This document shows positions 45,056 through 54,544 of a stretch of 64,000 bases of DNA, piece after piece. Below the pieces are notes generated by a model, which saw nothing but the letters and a program-made list of their open reading frames with translations, ran no database searches and was not told the origin of the DNA. The stretch's first letter is position 1. The number at the start of each line of letters is the position of its first letter. The stretch comes from Xanthobacter autotrophicus. Lineage in GTDB: Bacteria; Pseudomonadota; Alphaproteobacteria; Rhizobiales; Xanthobacteraceae. Where the stretch lies: the NCBI RefSeq assembly GCF_005871085.1, contig NZ_VAUP01000002.1:150018-214017 (forward strand). Direction: 5' to 3'. Position numbers and translations under genes: made by a program.

Positions 45056-47271
45056 GGTGCGCGTTCCTTCACCTCGAACTCGATGCGGCGGTTCAGCGCC
45101 TTGCCCGCCTCGGTGTCGTTCGGCGCCAGCGGTTGGCCGGCGCCAAAGCCCGCCGCGCTCAGGCGATCGGTGGCGACGCCAGCCGTAACGAGATAGGTGA
45201 GCACAGCATTGGCCCGCGTCTCCGACAGGCGCTTGTTGAACTCGGCGTCGCCCACCCCGTCGGTGTGGCCCAGAATGCGCACCACGGCATTTGGACACCT
45301 CTTGAGCACCACCGCGAGGCGATCGATGAGGCCCCGGCTGTGCCGGTCGATCTCGGCGCTGCCGCTGGCGAAGCGGATGGTGCCGCGCGCCAGAAGCTCG
45401 CCCACCTGCCGGCTGCAGGTGGCGGTGTCCGCTGGCGGCGGGGCGAGGGCCGCGTCGATGGCGGTCTCCACCATGAAGGGCGGGCGCACGGCCCGCTTCA
45501 GCTCGGCGTCCATCTCGCTCGCGGCGGCGGGCGTCAGGGCCGTGCCGGTGAGGCGCAATTGACCGTCGACGATGCTGATCTCCCCTGCTCCAACGCGGGA
45601 CAGCTGGGTGAGCCCCGACAGCACCGCGGGCAGGAAGCCATCCGGCGCGCCGCCGCCCACGGCGGACACATCATTGACCTTTTCGCGCAGGAAGTCCCGT
45701 TCCAGCGCGGCGCGGATGGCAGTGTGGGCGGCAGCATCGGGATAAAAGCCGGAGACGGTCAGCTCGTCGCCCTCCCGGCGAACCGAGAACACATAGGGCG
45801 AGATGGTGGGCGGGCTGAGCGCCTGCGCCACCACGCTCACCCCCACCGGGGGCGACCGCACCGCCTGCATCACATTCAGGAAGGTGACGGAATCGGCCGC
45901 CTCGCCGGAAAGGGTCACCTGCGTGCCCGCCACGTCGGCAGCCCCGGTGCGCAGCTTGACCAGTTGCGCCACAGCGAAACTCGCCGCGCTCGCCCACAAT
46001 TCCGGCGCCGGCCCGCCGGACGCCAGCTGCATGTCGTCGGCCACCTGCACCCCCGGGAAGGCGGCGCGGGTAGCGTCCACGAGCAGCCGTCGTGCCTCGT
46101 CCGAGGGCGCATAGCCCGACAGGCGCACCGACTCGGGGAACCGCTCGATGCGCCAGGTGAAGGGGGCGGCACGGGGCGGCTCCACGGCGAAGCGGACGAT
46201 CTGGAAGCCATCGGGTGGCGCGCGGCGCTGGGCCAGCAACTGGTCGAAGGCCGGGAAGCTGGGTGCCGCCCCTTCCACCGCGATGGTGCTGTCGGAAAGC
46301 GTCACCCGGCCCTCGGGAAGCTCGAACAGCACCTGGCCGGCAAAGCGCACCGCCTTCAGCCACAGTTCGGTAGCCGGCGCGCCGTCGGCCAACCGGGTGT
46401 CGTCCTTGATGCCGATGCCTGGCACGGCAGAAGACAGGGCCGCCGCCACCTCGCCCCGCGCCTCCGAAGACGGCACGAAGCCGCTCAGCCGCAGCACCGT
46501 GCCATCGCGCACCGCCGACCAGAAGAACGGCGAGGCCACCGGCGGGCGCACTGCGAAGCGGGCCAGCACCATGCCATCCGGCAGCGGACCGAGCATGGTC
46601 TGGGCGAGCGCATCGTAGCTCGCGAGGTCGCGGGCGCGGCCCTCGATGCCGATGGCGCCATCGGCAAGGGTGATGCGGCCGGACGGCAGCTTCTTCAGCT
46701 GCGCGAGGCCGAACGTGACCAGAGCTGCGAAATCGCCGGGCGGCGCGCCCCGCGCCCGCACCAGGCGCTCCTGGCCCGCCACCTGATCACCGCCGGAGCG
46801 GGCCGCCGCGACAATGCGGCCGAGGGCATCCGCCGATGGAACATAGCCGTCGAGGGCAATGACGCGGCCGTCCTTCACCGCGCCGAAGGTGAAGGGGCGC
46901 CGCTCGGGCAGGATGGTGGTGGCGTCGTGCACCACCCGCACGCCGAACAGGCCCTCAAGGGAGCCGCGCACCTTGGCGCGGGCCTCCTCGGCCAGCGCCT
47001 CGCCCTCCAGCGTGGCATCGCGCCCTTCGAACCGGGCGAAAGCCCAGCCTTCCCCGGTGCGGGCGAGAATGTCCGCCGCAGCCGAATCAAGATCAGCCTC
47101 GATTGGTCCCCGGGCGGCGGCTAGGGTGAAGGCGCACAACAGAGCGAAGGTGGCGAGGCCCAGAACCAGCGGCCACAGGCTCGGCCACGCCATGCCACGC
47201 CCGGGTCTGGGCTCCGGTCCAGGATCCGATCCAGACCCGGGTTTGGGTTCATACCCATCCGCTGAGACCAT
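45052..47271 (-). CDS. OmpA-family protein with four repeated BON-like modules
   Basis: 739 residues. A Pro/Gly-rich cytoplasmic start precedes one membrane helix (LWPLVLGLATFALLCAFTLA), so the protein is anchored in the inner membrane. Four modules of about 125 residues follow from about 120 to 610, each with a strand set such as FFWSAVRDGTVLRLSGFVPS and then a GRITLADGAIGIEG-like segment. The C-terminal OmpA domain at about 625-739 has RFASGSAEIDRHS and NKRLSETRANAVLTYL, which bind peptidoglycan. It probably links membrane and cell wall across the periplasm. The first gene of a coupled three-gene unit. Confidence 0.85.
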   Translation of the reverse strand: MVSADGYEPKPGSGSDPGPEPRPGRGMAWPSLWPLVLGLATFALLCAFTLAAARGPIEADLDSAAADILARTGEGWAFARFEGRDATLEGEALAEEARAKVRGSLEGLFGVRVVHDATTILPERRPFTFGAVKDGRVIALDGYVPSADALGRIVAAARSGGDQVAGQERLVRARGAPPGDFAALVTFGLAQLKKLPSGRITLADGAIGIEGRARDLASYDALAQTMLGPLPDGMVLARFAVRPPVASPFFWSAVRDGTVLRLSGFVPSSEARGEVAAALSSAVPGIGIKDDTRLADGAPATELWLKAVRFAGQVLFELPEGRVTLSDSTIAVEGAAPSFPAFDQLLAQRRAPPDGFQIVRFAVEPPRAAPFTWRIERFPESVRLSGYAPSDEARRLLVDATRAAFPGVQVADDMQLASGGPAPELWASAASFAVAQLVKLRTGAADVAGTQVTLSGEAADSVTFLNVMQAVRSPPVGVSVVAQALSPPTISPYVFSVRREGDELTVSGFYPDAAAHTAIRAALERDFLREKVNDVSAVGGGAPDGFLPAVLSGLTQLSRVGAGEISIVDGQLRLTGTALTPAAASEMDAELKRAVRPPFMVETAIDAALAPPPADTATCSRQVGELLARGTIRFASGSAEIDRHSRGLIDRLAVVLKRCPNAVVRILGHTDGVGDAEFNKRLSETRANAVLTYLVTAGVATDRLSAAGFGAGQPLAPNDTEAGKALNRRIEFEVKERAP

Positions 47272-47517
47272 CCCCTCGTCTCTCCCTTACGCACACCCCC
47301 TGCCCCAGGCCGTGCCTGAGCGGGTCCACCGGTCACCATACGGGGGACTTCAGCACACTTCCGCGACGAACCGGAAGCCTCCCCGCCGGAAGCGGGGCGA
47401 ACGGCGGGCACCGACCGCCGGAACGCAAGACGCGCCACCCTCCGGCAAGAGGATGACGCGTCCAGGTCGAGGGGCGCAAATGCGGCGGACAGACGGACAG
47501 ACGCCGGCAGCGCGTCT

Positions 47518-48846
47518 TCAGAAATCGCGCGAGACGAAGAGCAGCACACGATTGGCGGCCACCGACGACAGCTCCGGAGAGAAATCCGTGGGCAGATACG
47601 AGGCGGCCGAGTTGTAGGTATAGTCGTACTGAAGCGCGATGGAAAAATGCTTCACCGGCGCGAAGGCGAGATAGCCGCCCACATTGTAGTTCTTCCCGCC
47701 CGATGCGCCGTAGAAGGCCTGCGCTTCGGCATTGTTGAAATCGTAGGAGGCATAGCCGCCGAACAGGGCGGAGCTCCACTTCTCGTTCCAATTGTGCAGG
47801 AGCGAGGCGGTGATGTTCCAACCCGATACCCGGGTGAGCCCGCCGAGGCTCAAGAAGGCGTCCGGCGGCGAATAGCTGCCCGACGGGTCCTGAAGGCCGA
47901 GATAAGAGGTGGCGCCGTCCGCGTAAGCGGACTGGAGATAGAGCGTGTCCTCCTCTCCGAGTGCCGGCAGCTTGAACATGATGCCGGCCTGGAGCGCATA
48001 GCCCCAGTTCGAGTCGGTAGACGAGATGGTGTTGAGCAGCGAAACCGCCCTCACTTGGTGCAGGGCGCCGGAGATCTGCGCCGAACCCCAGTCGCCCTCA
48101 TACCTCAGGTTCGCCACGATCTCGGGTGCCACCTGGCCAGCGAGATAATCGTCGCTGGAGAAGCTGGCGGGATCGGCGGCAAGGGTGCCGCTCTGCCGAT
48201 CGGCCGCATCCTCGAACGACACCGTAGCGCTGAGGCCCTTGGTGAACTCGTAGGTGTAGGCCAAGAGATTGATGCGGGTGTCGTCGCCGATGGTGGCCGG
48301 ATCGGTGCCGAGCACGTTGGCGTTGGCGTAGAAATCGAAGAAGGACTGCGCGTGGCCGAAGGTGAAGCCAGCGAACTGGACATAGATGTTCCAGACCTCA
48401 AGCTCGGCCTTGTTCGGACCATCGGACCACGGGTCGGACGTGCGCCACCGGAACCGGGTCTCGAAATAGGAGCGCAAGGTGCCGTAATCGGTCTCGGTGC
48501 GGGCATCGAGGATGAGAGCGCCGGTGGCCACCGAATAGCTCTTGTCGTTCTCGGCCGGATACTGGGTATAGGTGTTGTAATAACCTTCCGCCCAGGCATA
48601 GCCGCCCACGCGAATACAGGTATCCGTTCCCGGAATATAATAGAAGCCCTCGCCCTGCGCGGTACAGGCGCGCATATAGGCATCCTTGGCCTTGACGGTG
48701 AGAAGGTCAGCCGCGCGCGAATCCTGCGCGGTCCCGACCGTCGAAGCCAGCCCGAGCAGCGCTGCGGCCGCGAGCGGTGCCCGGGCGCCGCCGATCCTGG
48801 GGCTGAGCCGAGCAAAAGCCATGGAACGCGCCATTGAGTCCCCCAT
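47518..48846 (-). CDS. Porin_2-family outer membrane porin
   Basis: 442 residues. A signal peptide (cleavage probably after SRAA) is followed by DLLTVKAKDAYMRACTAQGEGF, here as separate strands, and the family's YYIPGTDTCIRVGGY block near residues 68-82. A constriction-type acidic loop and C-terminal Phe (SRDF) are present, as needed for outer-membrane insertion. It forms a trimeric channel for small hydrophilic solutes. It shares the overall layout with the porin at 49.3 kb but differs in much of the strand sequence, so the two are old paralogues, not a recent duplication. Confidence 0.92.
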   Translation of the reverse strand: MGDSMARSMAFARLSPRIGGARAPLAAAALLGLASTVGTAQDSRAADLLTVKAKDAYMRACTAQGEGFYYIPGTDTCIRVGGYAWAEGYYNTYTQYPAENDKSYSVATGALILDARTETDYGTLRSYFETRFRWRTSDPWSDGPNKAELEVWNIYVQFAGFTFGHAQSFFDFYANANVLGTDPATIGDDTRINLLAYTYEFTKGLSATVSFEDAADRQSGTLAADPASFSSDDYLAGQVAPEIVANLRYEGDWGSAQISGALHQVRAVSLLNTISSTDSNWGYALQAGIMFKLPALGEEDTLYLQSAYADGATSYLGLQDPSGSYSPPDAFLSLGGLTRVSGWNITASLLHNWNEKWSSALFGGYASYDFNNAEAQAFYGASGGKNYNVGGYLAFAPVKHFSIALQYDYTYNSAASYLPTDFSPELSSVAANRVLLFVSRDF

Positions 48847-49220
48847 AACGATACAAAGTATCTTTAATGCCCCCGCCCGACTCTTGCAAGGGTCGGAAGC
48901 GGCCTGAACGATTTTGTCGCGGGGCGCGGCTTCCCAAACAGCGCGGGACGAGATGTCGTGAAATCCCTAGACCGCCACCGGAGCCAAACTTGCGGCAACG
49001 TTCCGCGCCGCATCCCCAAGCGCATGTGATGTCTGCGATCCAGCAAAGTGATTTCAGCCCGCTCTGCGCGCCGCACCTTTCCGCTGACTACAATGGCAAA
49101 CTGTGGCCAGGATTGAAATACCTCGGGCACACTATTGGATTATTATAATTCTAGTATTTGCCATATATTACGTAGCGTAATTCAAAAGCGTGCTGAAGAA
49201 AACCCTTCAGACAAAGAAAA
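48847..49220. other. Region between the two porin genes
   Basis: 374 bp. The part near 49130-49200 is clearly A/T-rich for this genome (TTATTATAATTC, CATATATTACG) and may hold the promoter of the first porin or a regulator site such as TACGTAGCGTA at 49169-49179. No ORF was supported. Confidence 0.5.
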
Positions 49221-49244
49221 GCCCCGGCGGTTTCCCGCCGGGGC
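49221..49244 (-). terminator. Intrinsic terminator of the second porin gene
   Basis: A perfect 10-bp stem (GCCCCGGCGG with CCGCCGGGGC) closes a TTTC loop; on the minus strand a TTTTCTTTG tract follows. It is 31 bp past the porin stop. Confidence 0.92.
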
Positions 49245-49274
49245 CTCTTTCGAAATCTTCGCTAAGAGCGAGGA

Positions 49275-50756
49275 TCAGAAGTTACGCTGCACGCGCACGC
49301 CACCCGACCAGATGTCGGTGGAGCCGCCGGCGAGCGTGTAGCCCGTCGTGGGGTTGCTGCTGGTGCCAGCGCCCGTGTAGGCCTGGTAGTAGCCGAGCGG
49401 GGCCGAGCCATCGACCTTGCTGTAGACCACTTCCGCAGCGATATCGAGGTTCTTCACCGGCGACCACACGGTGTTCACACCGACCTGCCACAGGTTGAAG
49501 TCGAGAGCGGCAACGACGTTGTCCGGAACTTCGTAGGACACGTAGCCGGCATAGAGCGCCGAGCGCAGGCCGGGGGTCCAGTAGTGGCGGAACTGACCCT
49601 GGATCTGCCAGCCCTTGGTCAGGCTGGTGTCACCGAAGGAGTTGACCGCCACCGCGTCAGCCACGGTGTAGAACGCGCCCGAGGCAGTCACGAAGCTGCC
49701 GACCTGGTTGAGGTCGATGGAGCCGACGCCCACCGAACGGCCCTGGGCAGTGCCAGAGAGGCCGAGGTAGTTGGCGGCGCCTTCCTGATAACCAGCCTGG
49801 AAGAAGATGCTGTCACCCGCGGCGAGGAAGGGGAGCTTGAACTCCACCGTGCCACCGAGAGCCCAGCCCCAGGAGTCGCTGGAGGAGAGGCCCGGATAGA
49901 AGCCACCGTAGAGGGGAAGCGTGACCTGAACCTGGTGCAGAGCGCCGGAGAGCTGCGCCGAACCCCAAGCCTGATCGATACGCAGGTTGGCGACGATGTC
50001 GGGAGCCTGCTGGCCAGCCTGGTAGTTGGTGTAGCCGAGGCCGGTGCCGATGGTCGTGCTGCTGATGGAAGCAACGGTGCTGGCGCCAGCCATCTGCACG
50101 CCAGTGGTGCGGTTGGCGGCGTCTTCAAGCGACAGGGTCGCGGAGAAGCCGTTGCCGAACTGGGCGGTGTAGGCCGCGAGGGTGGTCCAGGTGTTGGAGC
50201 CCGACAGCGGGGTGGTCAGCATGTAGTTCAGACCCGTGTCGAAGAACGACTGGGTATAACCGAACGTGAAGCCGGAGAACTGGATGAAAGCGCGCTCGAA
50301 GTACACGCCCGAGCCGGAAGCCGCGCCGGCGCCGGTCTGCGAGTTCCACTCGGCGCCGAAGCGCACGTAGGAGCGCAGGGTGCCGTAGTCGGTCTGGGTG
50401 CGGGCGTCGAGGTCGATGACGCCGCGGACGCGGGTCAGGTAGTCGTTATCGTCAGAGTCCTTGAAGGGATAGGCAAAGTTGCCCACGCCCGGACCGTTGA
50501 AGATGGTGCCGGCGGCAGAGGTGATCGCCGGATTGAAGGTGCCGACAGCGTTCACATACGTATCGAAGCGGGCGTAGCCGCCGATCTTGATGCAGGTGTC
50601 AGTGCCGGGGATGTAGTAGTAGCCCGCGCCGTAAGCGGAGCAGATCTTCACGTATTCGACTGCCTTCGCCTTGACAGGCAGATCGGCGGCCTGGGCTCCA
50701 ACGACTGCGACGAGACCTGCCGCGCTACCGAGGAGAAGGCTCTTCACCATCTTCAT
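49275..50756 (-). CDS. Porin_2-family outer membrane porin
   Basis: 493 residues. The signal peptide LLLGSAAGLVAVVGAQAAD is cleaved before the DLPVKAKAVEYVKIC opening. The block YYIPGTDTCIKIGGYARFDT is near residues 50-69, RGVIDLDARTQTDYGTLRSY near 130-149, and the protein ends in Phe (VQRNF). The ATG at 50756 has a TTGGAGG site eight bases upstream, which rejects the longer frame to 50936. A strong terminator and a likely strong promoter fit a highly expressed major porin. Confidence 0.94.
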   Translation of the reverse strand: MKMVKSLLLGSAAGLVAVVGAQAADLPVKAKAVEYVKICSAYGAGYYYIPGTDTCIKIGGYARFDTYVNAVGTFNPAITSAAGTIFNGPGVGNFAYPFKDSDDNDYLTRVRGVIDLDARTQTDYGTLRSYVRFGAEWNSQTGAGAASGSGVYFERAFIQFSGFTFGYTQSFFDTGLNYMLTTPLSGSNTWTTLAAYTAQFGNGFSATLSLEDAANRTTGVQMAGASTVASISSTTIGTGLGYTNYQAGQQAPDIVANLRIDQAWGSAQLSGALHQVQVTLPLYGGFYPGLSSSDSWGWALGGTVEFKLPFLAAGDSIFFQAGYQEGAANYLGLSGTAQGRSVGVGSIDLNQVGSFVTASGAFYTVADAVAVNSFGDTSLTKGWQIQGQFRHYWTPGLRSALYAGYVSYEVPDNVVAALDFNLWQVGVNTVWSPVKNLDIAAEVVYSKVDGSAPLGYYQAYTGAGTSSNPTTGYTLAGGSTDIWSGGVRVQRNF

Positions 50757-50908
50757 TTTAGACCTCCAAGTTTGATCGAGGGAGCGAGTTCCGCTTCGCC
50801 GGTGCGGCTGCACCCCGAGAGGGTTCTTGCCCCGATTTCCCACTGCGCCCTCAGACCCCCCGAACACGCAGTGGGCGACCGGGGACTGCCCCCCTTCGTC
50901 GCAGAGCC

Positions 50909-50952
50909 AACATACAAAAGGCGAAACCTTGATCAATCGGAACGGTACCGTT
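50909..50952 (-). promoter_or_regulatory. Candidate promoter of the major porin with adjacent palindrome
   Basis: On the minus strand TTGATC (50936-50931), a 16-bp spacer and TATGTT (50914-50909) form sigma-70-like boxes, giving a leader of about 145 nt. Directly upstream lies the perfect 12-bp palindrome AACGGTACCGTT at 50941-50952, a possible regulator site. Confidence 0.42.
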
Positions 50953-51850
50953 CACGTCACCCTAGGGCCGCTTTTCCGCCGGGTGTTGCAGGAATGGCAC
51001 GCCCATGATGACTCACCATAATACCACTTCCCACGCTGCGGTCGGCCACGCTTTAACCCATTTAACGTTATGATCCTTATCTATTTTCTCCCTGGAGGGG
51101 GGCGCGGCGGCTGGTGTTCCGAGTCAAATCCTCGGAGCGGTAGCCGGCTCATGACGGACGATCACCGGAACACCGGCGGCCCAGTCTCACCTGTGGCGGA
51201 ATCTAGACCGGCAAAAGTGTGCCATTTTCGTCGCCAAGCGCTGCGGTGACAGACTTTCACGCGGCCGGAAGGCAACCGCCCCGCTGAATGTTCATTACCA
51301 ATTTACCGGAGACGACTTCGGCGTGACGGTCGCAGATACCGCCCAGTACCGCGCCGTGCCCCGCATCCGGCCGGTGGTCGATTCGATGCGGCCCCGCCCA
51401 GGTCGGCCAACGGCCTTGAACGGCCGCCGCCACGGGCCGCCTCGCGAACGGATCGGCCGCACGCCTGCGGGACGAGGGGCGGGACGTGAGGGATTCGGGC
51501 GGCGCTGGATCAGCGGGGTGGAAGCTGCGCGCGCCGGCGGAAGGGCGGGTCGCCGCGGAAGGCTCGATCCGCCCCCTCGGAGCGTCTCCCCCAAGCCGGA
51601 AAAAGGGCCAGCAGCGGCCCGCCGCTTCCCCCTTGCCCACCCCGTGCCCGGGCCCAATTCATCCGGCGGCGGGATCCGCGACTTGCAGGCCATGAATCGA
51701 CGGGCAGAACGCGTGGGATGGGATTTGCCCGCTCCGGGCAATCCGAAGCGAGCAACCTCTCAGTGGGACCGGAGTGTCGCGACAGTCCGTCGGCATCCCG
51801 ATCAACCGAAGCGGGCAGCCGCGGACACCGCAGCCTCCACTCCCAAGCGC
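50953..51850. other. Long non-coding stretch between porin and serA
   Basis: About 900 bp. The first part (51010-51090) is A/T-rich with TTAACGTTATGATCC. The rest is G/C-rich with frames open on both strands that give only Arg/Pro-rich products. I found no gene, terminator or repeat that I can support. Confidence 0.45.
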
Positions 51851-53137
51851 CTAGATCTTGTGTTCGTAGAGCAGCCGGGCCCGGATGGTGCCCTCGATCT
51901 CGCGGATGTCGGCGAGCACGGCCTGGCTGTCGGCGGTGGAGGCATCGGCGTCCAGCACCACGTAGCCCACGTCGGCGTAGGTCTCCAGATACTGCGCGGC
52001 GATGTTGACCGAGTGGCGCGCCAGCACTTCGTTGAGCCGCCGCAGCATGCCCGGCAGGTTGCGGTGGATCTGGATGAAGCGGGTTCCGCGCGGGCGGGCC
52101 GGCAACTGCACCTCGGGAAAGTTCACCGTCCCCATGGTAGAACCGGTATCGGAATAGTCCACCAGCTTGCGCGCCACCTCGGCGCCGATGCGCTCCTGCG
52201 CCTCCTCGGTGGAGCCGCCGATGTGCGGCGTCAAAATCACATTGTCGAGGCCCTGGAGCGGGGAAACGAAGCGCTCGTTGTTGGAGCCCGGCTCCACCGG
52301 GAACACGTCGATCGCCGCACCACGCAGGCGGCCCTCCTTCAGCGCCTCGGCGAGGGCGTCGAGGTCCACCACCGTGCCGCGGCTGTTGTTGATGAGGTAG
52401 GCGCCGGGCTTCATGGCGGCGATCTCGTCGCGGCCGATCATGCCGTGGGTCGCCGGCGTCTCGGGCACGTGCAGGCTGACGATGTCGCTCTGGGCCAGCA
52501 GCGCATTGAGGGTGGGCACCGGCTCGGCCTGGCCGTGGCGCAGCTTGTCGGTGTGATCGTAGAAGATCACCTTGAGGCCCATGGCCTCGGCGAGGATGGA
52601 GAGCTGCGAGCCGATATTGCCGTAGCCGACGATGCCCAGCGTCTTGCCGCGCACTTCCACGCTGTTGGTGGCCGACTTGTCCCAGCGGCCCTCGTGTGCT
52701 GCGTGGGAGCGGGTGGGGATGCGGCGCAGCAGCATCACGATCTCGCCGATCACCAGTTCCGCCACACTGCGGGTGTTGGAGAAGGGCGCGTTGAACACCG
52801 GCACGCCGTGCACGCGGGCGGCGTCCAGGTCCACCTGGTTGGTGCCGACGCTGAAGCAGCCAATGGCGATCAGCCGGTCCGCCGCCTCCAGCACCTCGGG
52901 GGTGATCTGGGTGCGCGAGCGGATGCCGAGGATGTGGACCCCCTTGACGGCCTCGTGCAGCGCCTCTCCGTCCAGCGCCTTGGGCAGGCGGACGAGGTTG
53001 GTGTAGCCGGCATTGGTCAGAAGCTCCACGGCGCTGTCGTTCACGCCTTCGAGGAGCAGCACCTTGATCTTGTCCTTGGACAGGGAGAGGTGCGGATGGG
53101 AATGGCTGTCGTGCACGATCGCGGCGTCCTTCGGCAA
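51851..53137 (-). CDS. serA: D-3-phosphoglycerate dehydrogenase with ACT domain
   Basis: 428 residues, the E. coli-type SerA. DKIKVLLLEGVNDSAVELL opens it, IGCFSVGTNQVDLDAA and FNAPFSNTRSVAELVIGE are near-identical to the family, and the NAD motif GIVGYGNIG is near residue 170. The catalytic His lies in LTPHIGGSTEEAQ near 311, and the C-terminal ACT domain (RFIQIHRNLPGMLRRLNEVL) binds serine for feedback inhibition. It begins serine synthesis. The start is TTG at 53137, and a GTG at 53116 is possible; both give a short extension before the conserved region. Confidence 0.94.
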   Translation of the reverse strand: MPKDAAIVHDSHSHPHLSLSKDKIKVLLLEGVNDSAVELLTNAGYTNLVRLPKALDGEALHEAVKGVHILGIRSRTQITPEVLEAADRLIAIGCFSVGTNQVDLDAARVHGVPVFNAPFSNTRSVAELVIGEIVMLLRRIPTRSHAAHEGRWDKSATNSVEVRGKTLGIVGYGNIGSQLSILAEAMGLKVIFYDHTDKLRHGQAEPVPTLNALLAQSDIVSLHVPETPATHGMIGRDEIAAMKPGAYLINNSRGTVVDLDALAEALKEGRLRGAAIDVFPVEPGSNNERFVSPLQGLDNVILTPHIGGSTEEAQERIGAEVARKLVDYSDTGSTMGTVNFPEVQLPARPRGTRFIQIHRNLPGMLRRLNEVLARHSVNIAAQYLETYADVGYVVLDADASTADSQAVLADIREIEGTIRARLLYEHKI

Positions 53138-53300
53138 TGAATGAGGTCTGAGCCACAGACCGCGTAACAGGAGGCGCGGCGTGGCTCAATGCTGCCGTAA
53201 AATTCGGCAGGGGCCCTCGAGGTTGGCGCGTATTTAAACGCTTTGCGGCGCCGGCCGGAGCCCCCGCCGGTGCGACACTTCGGCCACCGCGGGCGCACCG

Positions 53301-53344
53301 GCCTCCTGGATGCCTCCTGGATGCCTCCTGGATGCCTCCTGGAC
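53301..53344. repeat. 11-bp tandem repeat, four copies
   Basis: GCCTCCTGGAT is repeated four times, the last with one change. It lies upstream of serA in non-coding DNA. Confidence 0.9.
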
Positions 53345-53536
53345 AGGCTGCTTGACGCTTCGCCTTGCAAGGCTCGGCGCCGCAAGAAGGAGGCTGAGGA
53401 GACACCCTCCTTAAGGGGGAGTTCGCCGATGCCATGGCCGAGAAGCTGAGGCCCGGCTTCAGGAATGAGAAGCACGCGGCACAACGGAAAGCGCCCCCCG
53501 GCCCCGCCTACTGCGCGAAGATCCGCGAGAAGCGCG

Positions 53537-53596
53537 GTCCTGCAACCGGTGTGGATGGAGAAGAACGAGACGGCCTCTCGCCTCCGGGGCCGCATC
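53537..53596 (+). pseudogene. Fragment of a P4-type tyrosine integrase
   Basis: About 20 residues read VLQPVWMEKNETASRLRGRI, which resembles the linker after the core-binding domain of P4-like phage integrases (LxPxWxxKxETAxRxRGRI). The similarity stops on both sides, so only a scrap remains. With the transposase relic 0.5 kb away it suggests a decayed island. The assignment is by motif memory only. Confidence 0.45.
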
Positions 53597-53820
53597 GTCG
53601 CCGAGCTGCGGACGCGGGAGGCCATGGCCGCGCGAGCGCTGGAGTCCGCCATCCCGACGGCCGCCCAGTCGGGCAAAATCAGGAACCGAGTATTTTCAAT
53701 GTCTTGCGAGGGCCAACTTCTGGATATCTGGAAATCCAGCAAATCCAGAAATTGGTTTGGCGCCACGTGAGGGCCAATGCCTGGAGAGGCATGGGGGGCG
53801 CACTGTATCGTGAGCCGGAC

Positions 53821-54000
53821 CTAACGGAGCTTGGCGATCCCGATGCCATCGAGTTTGGCTCGGTCTTTGATGGATTCCTCGCTGCGCGTCATTGCTTTCG
53901 AAATCGCCTTGAGCGCCATGCCCTTCTTGGCGAGCAATTTGAGCTTTTCGAGTTCCTCATGAGTCCAGGGCTGGCGGTGCCGTTCAAATCTCTCGGCCAT
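53821..54000 (-). CDS. 59-residue Myb/SANT-like helix-turn-helix protein
   Basis: A complete small ORF with ATG at 54000 and an AGGAGC ribosome site six bases upstream. The product reads WTHEELEKLKLLAKKGMAL, then KAISKAMTRSEESIKDRAK, a tri-helical pattern like the SANT/Myb or GcrA-type HTH: a Trp near the start, two helices and a basic recognition helix. It is intact although it lies inside decayed mobile DNA, so it may be a remnant regulator or a recently maintained gene. The function is unknown. Confidence 0.7.
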   Translation of the reverse strand: MAERFERHRQPWTHEELEKLKLLAKKGMALKAISKAMTRSEESIKDRAKLDGIGIAKLR

Positions 54001-54103
54001 GATTTGCTCCTACTCTGCCGGGACGGCATTCGCCCTATCTATAACAGCGATGGCGGCAAGCGCTCGGACGGCGGAACACAGTCTCTGCCGCTGAAATCGA
54101 CGA

Positions 54104-54517
54104 TCACGTCAACGCCGCCCCGAGATCGTCGAAGTCCAAGGAAGCGGTGCCGTTATCGGAATCGATCGTCGACGGCTTGCCTCGGGTGGCGAGCAGCGCG
54201 TCGAGCTCGCGCGTCACCCGAAGGCCCGAGAGCGAGGTATCGGCGACGAGCACCAGGCACTCCCGGCTGAAGTGGGGGCGCCGCATGTTGTTTCGTCGAC
54301 CGCGGTCAGCACCCGGAAGCGCCGACCGCCTGTGAAGGCATCCGACACGAAGTCGAGGTTCCAGCGGATGTTGGTCCGATCCGGCACCAGGATGGGACGC
54401 CGCTCGCCCGCTACGGCCCGCATGGCCTCCCGCAGACTTGCATCGTCGGAACGGATGCTTCGGTAACGCACGCTGGTGCGATCGTCTACGAAATTTCCGA
54501 GCTGGATCAGGACTCAG
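54104..54517 (-). pseudogene. Degenerate IS3-family transposase (OrfB) relic
   Basis: On the minus strand the pieces RYRSIRSDDASLREAMRAVA, then RTNIRWNLDFVSDAF and, in another frame, RECLVLVADTSLSGLRV and TIDSDNGT match an IS3-type DDE transposase in order. About 50 residues between GERR and PILVPDR are deleted, a frameshift follows VDET, and the C-terminal third with the last Glu is missing. The first Asp (LDFVSD) and second Asp (SDNG) can still be seen. No terminal inverted repeats were identified. Confidence 0.82.
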
Positions 54518-54544
54518 CCCGTTTACAGCCGGCGCTCATCAAAA

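Noticed and set aside
45133..47124. 663-codon plus-strand frame opposite the OmpA-type gene
   Set aside because: It is rich in Gly/Arg/His without motifs, while the minus strand has a clear membrane helix and OmpA domain.
51323..53140. 605-codon plus-strand frame over serA and its downstream region
   Set aside because: It is antisense to serA with low-complexity product; serA aligns over its full length with the known enzyme.
53465..53770. 101-codon plus-strand protein-coding gene
   Set aside because: Only about 20 residues resemble an integrase; the rest has no family match, so it is better treated as a pseudogene scrap.
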